Shown here: piece after piece, positions 8,515-17,990 of the stretch
Layout: every line of letters starts with the position of its first letter
How positions within the stretch are numbered: the first letter of the stretch is position 1
Assembly: GCF_030317035.1 (NCBI RefSeq)
Contig: NZ_JASZYK010000019.1
Coordinates: 1-64,000, forward strand
Length of the DNA stretch: 64,000 bases
Source of the DNA: Variovorax sp. J22G73
GTDB lineage: Bacteria > Pseudomonadota > Gammaproteobacteria > Burkholderiales > Burkholderiaceae_C
Reading direction: 5' to 3'
Position numbers and translations under genes: made by a program
Notes under the pieces: model-generated
What the model was told of the DNA's origin: nothing
Seen by the model: the letters and a program-made list of their open reading frames with translations, nothing else
Database searches by the model: none

Positions 8515-10599
8515 ATGACATCCAGCCTCCCCCCGCAAGCAGTGCAAGCTGCGCAAGACGACCACCTCTGGCTCGAGGACATCGACGGCGAGAAACAGCT
8601 CGACTGGGCCCGCGCGCAGAACGCGCTCACGGTGCAGGCCTATGCGAAGTCGCCCGCGTTCGAGGCGCTCCAGCAGGGCATCCTCGAGGTGCTCGACTCC
8701 GAGGAGCGCATTCCGATGGTGCGCAAGATCGGCAAGCGCTTCTACAACTTCTGGCGCGACAAGGCGCACCCCAAGGGCCTGTGGCGGCGCACCACGCTCG
8801 ACGAGTACCGCAAGCCGCAGCCCGCCTGGGAAAGCGTGCTCGACCTCGACGCGCTGGCCGCGGCCGACGGCGAGAACTGGGTGTGGCACGGCGCCGACTG
8901 CCTCGACCCCGAGTACAAGCGCTGCCTGATCTCGCTGTCGCGCGGCGGCGCCGACGCCGACGTGGTGCGCGAGTTCGACCTGGAGACCAGTCGCTTCGTC
9001 GAAGGCGGCTTCACGCTGCCCGAGGCCAAGAACCACGTCGGCTGGAAGGACATCGACCACCTGTACGTGGCCACCGACTTCGGCCCCGGCTCCATGACCA
9101 GCTCCAGCTACCCGCGCATCGTGAAGGAATGGCGCCGCGGCACGCCGCTGGAAAGCGCGGTGACGGTGTACGAAGGCCTGCACGAGGACATGTCCGTCGG
9201 CGCCTACCGCGACAACACGCCCGGCTTCGAGCGCGACTACGTCTCGCGCCAGATCGACTTCTACGACAGCGAGACCTGGCTGCGCAAGGCCGACGGCTCG
9301 CTCGCCAAGATCGACGTGCCCGACGACGCGCTGGCCGAGATCACGCGCGAGTGGATGCTGATCGAGCCGCGCACCGACTGGACCGTGGGCGGCGCCACCT
9401 ACAAGTCGGGCTCGCTGCTGGCCACGAAGTTCGACGACTACATGGCGGGCGGGCGCGAGCTCACGGTGCTGTTCGAACCCGACGACACCACCGCGCTCGA
9501 CAGCCACTCGTGGACGCGCAACCACCTGATCGTCAACACCATGCACGACGTGGTGAACCGGCTCGAGGTGCTCACGCCGCCGGCCGACGGCAAGGGCGCA
9601 TGGAAGCGCGAGAGCCTGGGCGGCGCGCCGGCGCTCTCGACCATTGCGGCGGGCGGCATCGACGAGGACGAGAACGACGACTACTTTCTGACCGTGAGCG
9701 GCTTCCTGCAGCCGACCACGCTCTATATCGGCACCCTCGGCGCCACAGGCACCTCTGAAAAGAGCGAGCCCCAGGTGCTGAAGAACAGCCCCGCCTTCTT
9801 CGACGCCTCGGGTTTCAGCGTGAGCCAGCACTTCGTGCGTTCGAAGGACGGCACGCGCGTGCCCTACTTCGAGATTGCGCCCAAGAACCTGAAGGCCGAC
9901 GGCAACCACCACGTGCTGCAGTACGCCTACGGCGGCTTCGAGATTTCGCTGCAGCCCAGCTACAGCGGCAGCATCGGCCGCGCGTGGCTCGAACAGGGGG
10001 GCGTGTACGTCATCGCCAACATCCGCGGCGGCGGCGAGTACGGCCCGCGCTGGCACCAGGCCGCGCTGCAGGAGAACCGGCTGCGCACCTGCGAGGACTT
10101 CGCGGCCGTGTCCGAAGACCTGATCGCGCGCAAGATCACCTCGCCCGCGCACCTGGGCGCCATGGGCGGCAGCAACGGCGGCCTGCTGATGGGCAACATG
10201 CTCACGCTGTACCCGCAGCTGTACGGCGCCATCGTGAGCGAGGTGGCGCTGCTCGACATGCGGCGCTACACGCAGCTGTCGGCCGGGGCCTCGTGGATCG
10301 CGGAGTACGGCGACCCGGAGCAGCCCGACGAGTGGGCGTTCATCAAGACCTTCTCGCCCTACGAGAACGCCAGGGCCGGCCAGGCCTACCCGCCGGCGCT
10401 GTTCACCACCTCGACCCGCGACGACCGCGTGGGCCCGGTGCATGCGCGCAAGATGCACGCGAAGATGCTGGCGCTGGGCCATGACAGCCGCTTCTACGAG
10501 AACCTCGAAGGCGGCCACAGCGCGGCCACGGACAACAAGGAGTCCGCCTTCATGGACGCGCTGGGCTATGCCTACCTGTGGCACCACCTGAGGAGCTGA
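8515..10599 (+). CDS. S9 family prolyl oligopeptidase
   Basis: A 694-residue serine peptidase, near the usual length of prolyl oligopeptidase. An N-terminal seven-bladed propeller is followed by a hydrolase domain with catalytic Ser553 in GGSNGG, Asp636/637 in TSTRDDRVGP and His668 in EGGHSAA; the oxyanion-region motif ANIRGGGEYGPRWH is present. It cleaves short peptides after proline or a related residue. No signal peptide is visible, so cytoplasmic. ATG 8515 fits the family N-terminus (DDHLWLEDIDGEKQLDWARAQN). The arginase gene begins one base after its stop, so the two are probably co-transcribed. Confidence 0.9.
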   Translation: MTSSLPPQAVQAAQDDHLWLEDIDGEKQLDWARAQNALTVQAYAKSPAFEALQQGILEVLDSEERIPMVRKIGKRFYNFWRDKAHPKGLWRRTTLDEYRKPQPAWESVLDLDALAAADGENWVWHGADCLDPEYKRCLISLSRGGADADVVREFDLETSRFVEGGFTLPEAKNHVGWKDIDHLYVATDFGPGSMTSSSYPRIVKEWRRGTPLESAVTVYEGLHEDMSVGAYRDNTPGFERDYVSRQIDFYDSETWLRKADGSLAKIDVPDDALAEITREWMLIEPRTDWTVGGATYKSGSLLATKFDDYMAGGRELTVLFEPDDTTALDSHSWTRNHLIVNTMHDVVNRLEVLTPPADGKGAWKRESLGGAPALSTIAAGGIDEDENDDYFLTVSGFLQPTTLYIGTLGATGTSEKSEPQVLKNSPAFFDASGFSVSQHFVRSKDGTRVPYFEIAPKNLKADGNHHVLQYAYGGFEISLQPSYSGSIGRAWLEQGGVYVIANIRGGGEYGPRWHQAALQENRLRTCEDFAAVSEDLIARKITSPAHLGAMGGSNGGLLMGNMLTLYPQLYGAIVSEVALLDMRRYTQLSAGASWIAEYGDPEQPDEWAFIKTFSPYENARAGQAYPPALFTTSTRDDRVGPVHARKMHAKMLALGHDSRFYENLEGGHSAATDNKESAFMDALGYAYLWHHLRS

Positions 10600-10600
10600 A

Positions 10601-11521
10601 ATGAGCAACGCCAAAGTCACCCTCGAACTCATCGGCGCGCCCACCGACATCGGCGCCAGCGTGCGCGGTGCCGGCATGGGGCCCGACGCGCTGCGCGTGG
10701 CCGGGCTGGCGGAGGCGCTGGCGGGCCAGGGCTACGCGGTGATCGACCGCGGCAACCTCGCCGGCCCGGCCACGCCCTGGACGGCGCCGGCCAACGGACT
10801 GCGCCACCTGGACGAGGTGATCGCGTGGAACCGCTCGGTGTACGCCTCGGTCGACGGCGCGCTCGGCGCCGGCCACGTGCCGGTGATGCTGGGCGGCGAC
10901 CACTGCCTGGCCGTCGGCTCCATCAGCGCGGTGGCGTGGCATGCGCGCAAGCGCGGCAAGAAGCTGCGCGTGCTGTGGCTGGACGCGCACTCCGACGTCA
11001 ACACCGAGACCACGAGCCCCAGCGGCAACCTGCACGGCATGCCGGTGTCGTGCCTGCTGGGCCACGGGCCCGCGGTGCTCACCGGCTGGAGCGGCGAGCG
11101 CGCGGCGCTGGAGCACGATGCGATCCGCTTCATCGGCATCCGCAGCGTGGACAGCGACGAGAAGGAAGCCATTCGCACGCTGGGCCTGCACGTGTTCGAC
11201 ATGCGCCACATCGACGAGCACGGCATGCGCACCACCATGACCGAGGCGCTGCAGGACGTGGACGAAGACACGCACCTGCACGTGAGTTTCGACCTCGACT
11301 GCCTGGACCCCGGCATCGCGCCCGGCGTGGGCACCGGCGTGCGCGGCGGGCCGACCTACCGCGAGATGCAGCTGTGCATGGAAATGATCTCCGACACCGG
11401 GCGGCTGGCTTCGGTCGACGTGGTGGAGCTGAACCCGGCGCTGGACGTGCGCAACCAGACGGCCGAGGTGGCGGTGGAGCTGATCGAGAGCCTGTTCGGC
11501 AAGTCGACGCTGGTGCGCTGA
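10601..11521 (+). CDS. rocF: arginase
   Basis: A 306-residue ureohydrolase. All manganese ligands are present: His101 in GGDHCLA, Asp128/His130/Asp132 in DAHSDVN, and Asp231/Asp233 in SFDLDCLDP. The substrate loop SGNLHGMP favours arginase over agmatinase, as does the N-terminus LELIGAPTDIGASVRGAGMGPDALR. It splits L-arginine into ornithine and urea in the cytoplasm. One base separates it from the upstream peptidase; together they suggest use of peptides and arginine as nitrogen source. No urease gene lies in this window. Confidence 0.9.
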   Translation: MSNAKVTLELIGAPTDIGASVRGAGMGPDALRVAGLAEALAGQGYAVIDRGNLAGPATPWTAPANGLRHLDEVIAWNRSVYASVDGALGAGHVPVMLGGDHCLAVGSISAVAWHARKRGKKLRVLWLDAHSDVNTETTSPSGNLHGMPVSCLLGHGPAVLTGWSGERAALEHDAIRFIGIRSVDSDEKEAIRTLGLHVFDMRHIDEHGMRTTMTEALQDVDEDTHLHVSFDLDCLDPGIAPGVGTGVRGGPTYREMQLCMEMISDTGRLASVDVVELNPALDVRNQTAEVAVELIESLFGKSTLVR

Positions 11522-11528
11522 CCTTGTT

Positions 11529-12605
11529 TCAACGCGCCTGGGTGGTCTGAGCGGTCGGCGCGGCGATGCAGCGCTGCAGCCGCCGCAGGTCGTCGAGCAG
11601 CAGGCACAGCGGGGCCGCCAGCAAGGCACGCGACGGTGTCGTCGAACCGGCCTCGGCCATCCGCGCGAGGTCGGCCAGGTTGGGCGAGCCCTTGCCAGCC
11701 AGATCGTCGGCCGAGTCGTCGGCCAGGGTGTCGGCCAGGGCGTCGGCCATGCCGGCGACCGCGGCAGCCGCGGCCCGAGCGGCCTCGAGCGGAAAAGAGT
11801 CAACGCCCTCCTGCCGGCGCAGCACCCGGTCCAGCACGACCGCGTCCTGGAAGATGCGCGCCGCCAGCCGCGCCTTGTTGCGGTAGGTGCGCGCGCCCTC
11901 CGCGGCCGTGCCCCGGCGCCACCAGCGGGCTTCCAGGTCGGCGCTGCCCGCAAGCAGCGCCAGGCGGCCCAGCGATGCGCGCGTGGCCGCATGGACGCGC
12001 TCCACCTCGGCTTCGGCGGGCCGCTGCGTGGCGGCCATGCGTTTCGCGATGCCCCGCAGCAGCGCGGCGCAGCCCTCGTCGAAGCGCGCCCCCGCGTGGT
12101 ACTCCGACATGAAGGTGGCGACCGCCAGCGCCACCCCCACGCCGATGCCGATCTGCGCCATGCGCAGCATCGCCACCTGCAACGCCGAATGCCCGGGAAT
12201 GCCGCCGGCCGACAGGATGATCAACGCCGCCACCGGCGCGCTGCGCAGCCCGGGCGCCGCCGTGCTGGCAAAGGCCAGCAACACCACGATGGACAGCGTG
12301 GCCGCGAGCGCGTTCACGCCGTGGTGCTGCAGGTAGACGCCGGCCAGGCCGCACAGGGCGCCGGCAGCGGTGCCGCGCACGCGGTCCCAGCCGGCATCGA
12401 GCGTGGAGCCGGCGCTCGGGCGCATGACGATCAGCACGCTCATCACCGACCAGAAGCTCTCGGGCAGCCGCAACGCGACCGACACGCCCCAGGCGAGCGC
12501 CACGGCGCCGGCCAGCTGCACGCCCGGTCGCCAGCGGCCGTGGCGCCACAGGCCTGCCAGGCCCTTCAAGCCTTTCAGTAGCTGGAGGGCCGGCGCGCTG
12601 CTCAT
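11529..12605 (-). CDS. FUSC-family inner membrane protein (aromatic acid/drug efflux-like)
   Basis: A 358-residue protein with an N-terminal cluster of about six membrane helices (GVQLAGAVALAWGVSVALRL; SFWSVMSVLIVMRPSAGSTL; LAATLSIVVLLAFASTA; VAALIILSAGGIPGHSALQVAMLRMAQIGIGVGVALAVATFM) and a soluble helical C-terminal half. The SFWSVMSVLIVMRPSAGSTLDAGWDRVRGTAAG segment is typical of FUSC/AaeB-like proteins. ATG 12605 overlaps the stop of the MarR gene by ATGA, so translation is coupled. The family exports aromatic carboxylic acids or fusaric acid; the substrate here is unknown. Confidence 0.8.
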   Translation of the reverse strand: MSSAPALQLLKGLKGLAGLWRHGRWRPGVQLAGAVALAWGVSVALRLPESFWSVMSVLIVMRPSAGSTLDAGWDRVRGTAAGALCGLAGVYLQHHGVNALAATLSIVVLLAFASTAAPGLRSAPVAALIILSAGGIPGHSALQVAMLRMAQIGIGVGVALAVATFMSEYHAGARFDEGCAALLRGIAKRMAATQRPAEAEVERVHAATRASLGRLALLAGSADLEARWWRRGTAAEGARTYRNKARLAARIFQDAVVLDRVLRRQEGVDSFPLEAARAAAAAVAGMADALADTLADDSADDLAGKGSPNLADLARMAEAGSTTPSRALLAAPLCLLLDDLRRLQRCIAAPTAQTTQAR

Positions 12606-13090
12606 GGTTCGGGCGCGTGGGCCAGCGCGGCGGCAATGCCGTCGATCAGGCGGCAGGCTTCCAGCAGCAGGGCCTGCTGGCCGGCGTCGAGCGTGGCGCC
12701 GATGACCCCGGCCAGCGCCGCCTCGCGCGAGCGCATGAGCGCCTTCAACCGCCGCACGCCCTCGGGCGTGAGCGACAGCAGCCACTGGCGTCCGTCGCTC
12801 GGGTGCGGGCTGCGGGCGGTCCAGCCTTCGGCGTCCAGCTCGGCCAGCAGGCGGGTCAGCGATTGCGGCTTGACCCTTTCGAGCGCCGCCAGCGCGGTCG
12901 GCGTGCTCGGCCCGTGCCGGTGCAGCTGGCCCAGCACGCTGAGCTTGGCGACGCTCGGGCCATCGGGCGAGGCGCTGCCGCTGCGCAGCTCGCGCGCCAG
13001 TTGCGCTACTGACGTGCGAAGGTGCGAGGCGCACGACGCCGGCGTGGCGGCCGCAGGAGCAGGGGAAGAAGGAGAAGTGGAAGAAGACAC
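12602..13090 (-). CDS. MarR family transcriptional regulator
   Basis: A 162-residue winged-helix regulator. The recognition region reads KLSVLGQLHRHGPSTPTALAALERVKPQSLTRLLAELDAEGWTARSPHPSDGRQWLLSLTPEGVRRL, with the usual MarR wing (DGRQ). The N-terminal 25 residues are Ser/Pro/Ala-rich. Its stop overlaps the start of the FUSC gene, so it most likely represses its own promoter and this transporter until a phenolic ligand binds. Confidence 0.85.
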   Translation of the reverse strand: MSSSTSPSSPAPAAATPASCASHLRTSVAQLARELRSGSASPDGPSVAKLSVLGQLHRHGPSTPTALAALERVKPQSLTRLLAELDAEGWTARSPHPSDGRQWLLSLTPEGVRRLKALMRSREAALAGVIGATLDAGQQALLLEACRLIDGIAAALAHAPEP

Positions 13091-13141
13091 GCCCAGATTG
13101 TAAGACGTGTCTTGGTAATTGAGGCTTTCGCCCCGCCGCCG

Positions 13142-13858
13142 TCAGCCTCGGTTGGGCGACGAGTTCACGGGAAAGGTCATGACCGGGGCGGCTGCCGGTG
13201 GCGTCGAAGGCGCAGGCGTCGACGCGGCGGCCGGCGCCTCGTCGGGCACCTCGGCCTCGCTCTCGGGGCCTTCGAGGAAGCGGTCGAGCAGCGCGAAGAA
13301 GCGGTCGTAGAAGCGCTCGTCGGTCAACGTCTCGCTGGCCACCTTCACCATCGCGTCGTCGCTGGCCGAGAACGGCAGCGACAGCGAGCCGATCGCGCCC
13401 ACGCCGACGCTGGCCGAGTTGTTCACCTTCTTGATGCCGTAGCGGTCCTGCAGCGCGGTGGCGAAGGCGACGGTGCTCTTGCTCGCCTTGTTCGCCGCCT
13501 TGCTGCCCCTGCCGCCTTCCAGCGCGCAGACCACGCGGAACTCGACCTCCACATGCACCTCGGCCGCGGGCTGGAAGCTCTTGCGCCCGGTGACGAGGTC
13601 GGCATTGGCCGCGGTGATCATGTAGCCCTGGCTCAGCAGCGCGCGGCGCGCGGCCTCGCAGGTCTGCGCCTCGGTGGCCTCGTAGTTGCGGGTGTGCGTG
13701 GTGGTGGAGCCGAACTCCTCGGGCTCGTAGGTCACGCGGCGCCCGCTGCTGCCGCAGCCCGCGAGCAGCAGCGCGGACAGCAAGGCGAGGGACAGGCCCA
13801 GGGGCAGCGCCGGAGCGCGAACGGAAGAAGCAGGAGAAGTGAGGGGCATGGTCGGCAT
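13142..13858 (-). CDS. DUF2242-like outer-membrane lipoprotein
   Basis: A predicted 238-residue lipoprotein. The signal sequence ends in lipobox LLAGC (Cys35 counted from the ATG at 13858), followed by GSSGRRVTYEPEEFGSTTTHTRNYEA and a mixed alpha/beta domain, then an acidic and Ala/Pro-rich tail from about residue 195. I recall such sequences as DUF2242 proteins of Burkholderiales, function unknown. An in-frame ATG at 13849 and one at 13894 are alternative starts; none has a clear ribosome binding site, and 13858 or 13849 gives the best signal peptide. Confidence 0.7.
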   Translation of the reverse strand: MPTMPLTSPASSVRAPALPLGLSLALLSALLLAGCGSSGRRVTYEPEEFGSTTTHTRNYEATEAQTCEAARRALLSQGYMITAANADLVTGRKSFQPAAEVHVEVEFRVVCALEGGRGSKAANKASKSTVAFATALQDRYGIKKVNNSASVGVGAIGSLSLPFSASDDAMVKVASETLTDERFYDRFFALLDRFLEGPESEAEVPDEAPAAASTPAPSTPPAAAPVMTFPVNSSPNRG

Positions 13859-13939
13859 GAAGCGGCGAATGCTAACCGGCGGTGCGCCGGCCAAGCTTCG
13901 AGCGCGCGCGGGCGCAGGCGTTCCCTGCGCTGCCGAATT

Positions 13940-14602
13940 TCAGGACCAGGGCAGCAGGTGGTGCGCCCGCGCCCGCGTGGCCGCGATCAGCCGCGCGTTG
14001 GGCGCGTCGGTGCTGTCGACCCAGGCGCGCGCCGCTTCGGCGCTGCGGCCGAACTGCTGGTGGCGCCGCACCAGGCGCGCTTCGCGCAGGGCGTCGTCGA
14101 TGTCCACGTACCAGGCCTCGTCCAGCAGGGCTGCCGCACCGGCCCAGGGGCCGCCGTCGTGCAGCAGGTAGTTGCCTTCGGTGATGACCAGTTGCGTGGT
14201 CGGCAGCACGGCGATGGCGCCGGCAATGGGCTCCTCGATCTCGCGGCGGAATTCGGGGGCGTAGACGATGTCGCCGTCGGGGCGCTGCTCGCGCAGGCGC
14301 TGCAGCAGCGCCACGTAGCCGGCGCTGTCGAAGGTGTCGGGGGCGCCCTTGCGGGCCGCGCGGCCGAGCCGTTGCAGCTCGACGTTGGCCAGGTGAAAGC
14401 CGTCCATGGGAACGACCTGGGCGCGCTCGGCGCCCACCGCCTGCAGCAGCGCCGCCGCGAGCGTGGACTTGCCCGCGCCGGGCGCACCCACCAGCCCGAG
14501 CAGCTTGCGTTGCCCGTCGGCCATCAGGGCGCGCAGGCGGGCGAGGCTTTCCGCGGGGAGGGCTGGAATAGACGGAACGTTCGGGGGCGGCGTGGTGCTC
14601 AT
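13940..14602 (-). CDS. P-loop nucleoside/nucleotide kinase-like protein
   Basis: A 220-residue protein with Walker A GAPGAGKST at 39-47, then VVPMDGFHL and ITEGNYLL as in the phosphoribulokinase/uridine kinase/pantothenate kinase fold, and a C-terminal RARLVRRHQQFGR basic patch. The DGFH motif gives the catalytic Asp. The substrate (nucleoside, pantothenate or sugar) cannot be decided from sequence. It lies alone, 73 bases from the end of the GDH gene and on the same strand. Confidence 0.8.
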   Translation of the reverse strand: MSTTPPPNVPSIPALPAESLARLRALMADGQRKLLGLVGAPGAGKSTLAAALLQAVGAERAQVVPMDGFHLANVELQRLGRAARKGAPDTFDSAGYVALLQRLREQRPDGDIVYAPEFRREIEEPIAGAIAVLPTTQLVITEGNYLLHDGGPWAGAAALLDEAWYVDIDDALREARLVRRHQQFGRSAEAARAWVDSTDAPNARLIAATRARAHHLLPWS

Positions 14603-14675
14603 CCCCCAAGCGTACCGCTCCCCGCGGTTCGATCGATCAGCCGACCAGGGTGATCAGCACGCAATCAAGGCGCGA

Positions 14676-15950
14676 TCAGGGATACAGCCCGCGCTCTTGC
14701 CGCGCCATCAGGATGCGCTCGCAAGCCACCGCGTAGGTGGCCGTGCGCAGCGTGATCTTGTGCTTGTCCGCCGTGTCCCAGATCTGGTTGAGCGCGTTCA
14801 TCATGATGCGGTCCAGGCGCACGTTGATCTCGTCCTCGTCCCAGAAGAACGACGAGAAGTCCTGCACCCATTCGAAGTAGCTCACCGTCACGCCGCCGGC
14901 GTTGCAGATCACGTCGGGCACCACCAGCACGCCGCGCTCGGCGAGGATGTCGTCGGCCGTGGGCACGGTGGGGCCGTTGGCGCCTTCGAGCACCAGCTTG
15001 GCGGTGGTCTTCTGCGCGCGCTCGGCGGTGATCTGCCCTTCGAGGGCGGCCGGGATCAGGATGTCGCAGGCGACGTTCCAGAAGTCTTCGTTCGGCACGA
15101 TGTCGCCGCCGGCCTTGAAGGCGACCACGCCGTCCTTGTTGGCCACGGGAATCAGCTTGGCCAGGTCGAGGCCGTTGGTGTTCACGATGGTGCCGGTGTG
15201 GTCCTGCACCGCCACGATCTTCGCGCCCGCCTCGGCGAACAGCTCGGCCGCGACCGAGCCCACGTTGCCGAAGCCCTGCACCGCGATGCGCGCGCCGCGC
15301 AGGTCCATGCCAAGGCGGCGGGCCGCTTCGCGCCCGGTGACGAACACGCCGCGGCCGGTGGCCTTCACGCGGCCGAGCGAGCCGCCCAGGTGCAGCGGCT
15401 TGCCGGTGACCACGCCGGTGGCGGTGCCGCCGACGTTCATCGAGTACGTGTCCATCATCCACGCCATGATCTGGCCGTTGGTGTTCACGTCGGGCGCGGG
15501 AATGTCGGTGTGCGGGCCGATGATGATGCCGATCTCGCTGGTGTAGCGGCGCGTGATCTTCTCGAGCTCGTTCTGCGACAGCTTCTTCGGGTCGACGCGG
15601 ATGCCGCCCTTCGCACCGCCGTACGGCAGGTTCACGGCCGCCGTCTTGATGGTCATCCAGGCCGACAGGGCCATCACTTCTTCCAGCGTGACGTCGGGGT
15701 GGAAACGCACGCCGCCCTTGCCCGGGCCGCGGCTCATGTTGTGCTGCACGCGGTAGCCCTCGAAGTGGGCGATGGTGCCGTCGTCCATCTCGATGGGCAC
15801 GTCCACGATCAGCGCGCGCTTGGGGCGCTTGAGCGTTTCGACCCAGCGGGCCAGCGGGCCGAGGTACGGCACCACGCGGTCGACCTGCGACAGATACGTG
15901 CCCCACGGGCTGTTGGCGGTGGGGCTGACGAAGGAGAGTTTTTCACTCAT
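14676..15950 (-). CDS. gdhA: glutamate dehydrogenase (Glu/Leu/Phe/Val dehydrogenase family)
   Basis: A 424-residue dehydrogenase that interconverts glutamate with 2-oxoglutarate and ammonia. The substrate domain has [17 protein letters not shown] and [13 protein letters not shown] with the catalytic lysine; the nucleotide domain has [30 protein letters not shown] and [14 protein letters not shown] are typical of hexameric GDH. ATG 15950 ([10 protein letters not shown]) is chosen because upstream in-frame residues do not look like the family. The long space before the divergent secreted-protein gene (15951-16161) should hold promoters for both; I see no clear operator. Confidence 0.93.
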   Translation of the reverse strand: MSEKLSFVSPTANSPWGTYLSQVDRVVPYLGPLARWVETLKRPKRALIVDVPIEMDDGTIAHFEGYRVQHNMSRGPGKGGVRFHPDVTLEEVMALSAWMTIKTAAVNLPYGGAKGGIRVDPKKLSQNELEKITRRYTSEIGIIIGPHTDIPAPDVNTNGQIMAWMMDTYSMNVGGTATGVVTGKPLHLGGSLGRVKATGRGVFVTGREAARRLGMDLRGARIAVQGFGNVGSVAAELFAEAGAKIVAVQDHTGTIVNTNGLDLAKLIPVANKDGVVAFKAGGDIVPNEDFWNVACDILIPAALEGQITAERAQKTTAKLVLEGANGPTVPTADDILAERGVLVVPDVICNAGGVTVSYFEWVQDFSSFFWDEDEINVRLDRIMMNALNQIWDTADKHKITLRTATYAVACERILMARQERGLYP

Positions 15951-16161
15951 GAGGGATCCCAAGGTTGAACGGATGGGCACAACGATAGACCTGTCCCGCG
16001 CGCGACGCCATGGCTTATGCGCGCCGCGCTGGCGGTTATGCAAGAGACGTTTGAAACCGCGTGCGCGCACATGACAAAACCGTCATCGACGGGTTATCGA
16101 TCCGGCGGATGCGCTTCCTAGAGTCGGCTTCACCCCTCAAGCAACCTCAAGGAGTTCACGA

Positions 16162-16590
16162 ATGACCCAGCAACCGAAAACCATCCGCGTCATGGGCGCC
16201 GCCGCAGTCGCCGCCATGCTCGGCCTGCTCTCGGCCCCGAGCTTCGCTGGCAACTACGCCGAGGGCGACCCTCGGCCTCAGGCAACGACCTCGTCGACGA
16301 CGCGCGCCGCTGTTGCAGCCGACGCGCAGCTATGGATGAAATCCGCGCCCACGCAGGGCTACTCCGACGGCATCTCGCAGCTGGCCGAGGTGGTGTCGAC
16401 GCATACGCGCGCCGCGGTCGCGGCCGACACGCGCCTCTGGCTGCAATCGGGCCTTGCGGCCAGGCAGAACGGCGAAGCGGGCGCCGACGTGACGCAACCC
16501 GGCTACCGGGAGGCCGCGGCGAAATACATGAACGGGCAGTCGGCAGCGCAGGCCGAGGCGCAAGCGACCCGGCGGACCGCTGGCAACTGA
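16162..16590 (+). CDS. small secreted/periplasmic protein with internal repeat
   Basis: A 142-residue protein with a cleavable signal peptide (hydrophobic GAAAVAAMLGLLSAPSFA, probable cut after SFA near residue 29). The mature part contains two copies of TRAAVAAD followed by xLWxxS (TRAAVAADAQLWMKS and TRAAVAADTRLWLQS), spaced about 36 residues apart. It has no cysteines and no known enzymatic motif. An AAGGAG ribosome binding site lies just ahead of the ATG. I do not recognise the family; a stress-related or envelope protein is possible. Confidence 0.7.
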   Translation: MTQQPKTIRVMGAAAVAAMLGLLSAPSFAGNYAEGDPRPQATTSSTTRAAVAADAQLWMKSAPTQGYSDGISQLAEVVSTHTRAAVAADTRLWLQSGLAARQNGEAGADVTQPGYREAAAKYMNGQSAAQAEAQATRRTAGN

Positions 16591-16739
16591 TCGCTGCGCG
16601 GCGCCCCGAAAAGCGCACGAACAAGTACAAACGCCCAAAGGGTAAGCCAAGGGCATTTCCTTGGTTCTATCTCCTATAGCCGGGCTCGCTAGGCCGCATC
16701 TTCTGCCGCAGATCGAGGGGCCAGCCGGATAATCCTCCG

Positions 16740-17207
16740 ATGCTCGACCTGGACCGCATCGATCTCCGGCTTCTGAAGATCCTTCAGGAAGACGGCCGCA
16801 TCACCAATCTCAAGCTGGCGGAGGCGGTGGCGCTGTCGCCCACGGCGGTGCTGGCGCGGGTGCAGCGGCTCACGCGCGACGGTTTCATCCTGGGCTACGA
16901 GGCGCGGCTCGACCCGCACAAGCTCAGCCGCGGCTTCACGGTGTTCGTCGAGGTGCTGCTCGACCGCACCACCGCCAACGTGTTCGACCAGTTCAAGGCC
17001 GCCGTGCAGGTGCGCGACGAAATCATGGAATGCCACATGGTCGCGGGCGGCTTCGACTACCTGCTGAAGACCCGCATGGCCGACATGGCCGCCTACCGCG
17101 AGTTCGCCGGCACCGTGCTGTGGCAACTGCCCGGCGTGCGGGAGACGCGGACCTACGCGGTGATGGAAGAGGTCAAGAGCAGCGCGCGGCTGCCGCTCGG
17201 CATCTGA
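16740..17207 (+). CDS. lrp: Lrp/AsnC family transcriptional regulator
   Basis: A 155-residue regulator with N-terminal helix-turn-helix (LDRIDLRLLKILQEDGRITNLKLAEAVALSPTAVLARVQRL) and a C-terminal RAM ligand domain (VEVLLDRTTANVFDQFKAAV ... GGFDYLLKTRMADMAAYREF). Such proteins sense amino acids. The length and the HTH fit global Lrp/BkdR-like members. It stands alone, convergent with yggS; the divergent GDH gene is one gene away, and a link to glutamate metabolism is possible but unproven. Confidence 0.88.
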   Translation: MLDLDRIDLRLLKILQEDGRITNLKLAEAVALSPTAVLARVQRLTRDGFILGYEARLDPHKLSRGFTVFVEVLLDRTTANVFDQFKAAVQVRDEIMECHMVAGGFDYLLKTRMADMAAYREFAGTVLWQLPGVRETRTYAVMEEVKSSARLPLGI

Positions 17208-17228
17208 AAGACGAAACCCGGGAATGAG

Positions 17229-17939
17229 CTAGGCAGGCTTTCGCGCTCGTCCGCCGAAGATGGCAGTGCCGACCCGCACCATCGTGCTGCCCGCGGCAAT
17301 CGCTGCCTCGAGGTCGGCGCTCATGCCCAGGGAGAGCGTGTCGAGCTCGGCTTGCGCAATGCCGGCGTCGCGAATCGCCTGGAACACCGCATGCGCGCGC
17401 AGGAACAAATCTCGCTGCGCCTCGAAACCCTCGGCCGGCTCCGGGATCGCCATGAGCCCGCGCAGCCGCAGCTGTGGCAAAGCCGCCACAGCGCGCGCCA
17501 GCGCCACGGCCTCCTGCGGGGGCACGCCCGACTTGTTCGCGCCGCCGTCCACGTTGACCTGCAGGCACACATTGAGCGGCGCCAACCCGGCCGGCCGCTG
17601 GGCCGACAGGCGCTCGGCGATCTTCAGCCGGTCGATGCCGTGGACCCAGTCGAACTGCTCGGCCACCGGCCGCGTCTTGTTGCTTTGCAGAGGGCCGATG
17701 CAGTGCCATTCGAGGCTGGCGCGCAGGTCCGCGAGCGCCTCGATCTTGTCCAGCCCCTCCTGCACATAGTTCTCGCCGAAGGCCCGCTGGCCGGCCGCAT
17801 GCGCCTCGCGAACCGCGTCGGGCCCGAAGGTCTTGGACACCGCCAGCAGTCGCACCTCGCCCGGGCCGCGCCCGGCCGTTACACATGCCTGCGCGATCCG
17901 GTTGTTTACTTGCTGGAGGTCGTCGCCAATCATCGTCAT
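17229..17939 (-). CDS. yggS: PLP homeostasis protein, YggS/PROSC family
   Basis: A 236-residue single-domain alanine-racemase-like TIM barrel. LLAVSKTFGPDAVREAHAAGQRAFGENYVQE contains the PLP lysine (AVSK). HCIGPLQSNK, VNVDGGANKSG and LSLGMSADLEAAIAAGSTMVRVGTAIFG are hallmark segments. It holds and buffers pyridoxal phosphate in the cytoplasm. ATG 17939 and ATG 17933 are both possible starts. It is divergent from pilT with about 50 bases between, the arrangement usual in beta- and gammaproteobacteria. Confidence 0.93.
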   Translation of the reverse strand: MTMIGDDLQQVNNRIAQACVTAGRGPGEVRLLAVSKTFGPDAVREAHAAGQRAFGENYVQEGLDKIEALADLRASLEWHCIGPLQSNKTRPVAEQFDWVHGIDRLKIAERLSAQRPAGLAPLNVCLQVNVDGGANKSGVPPQEAVALARAVAALPQLRLRGLMAIPEPAEGFEAQRDLFLRAHAVFQAIRDAGIAQAELDTLSLGMSADLEAAIAAGSTMVRVGTAIFGGRARKPA

Positions 17940-17990
17940 AATCGTCCAAAATCGTATCAAAACGTCACCGCACCCGAGCCGAGGAGCCCC

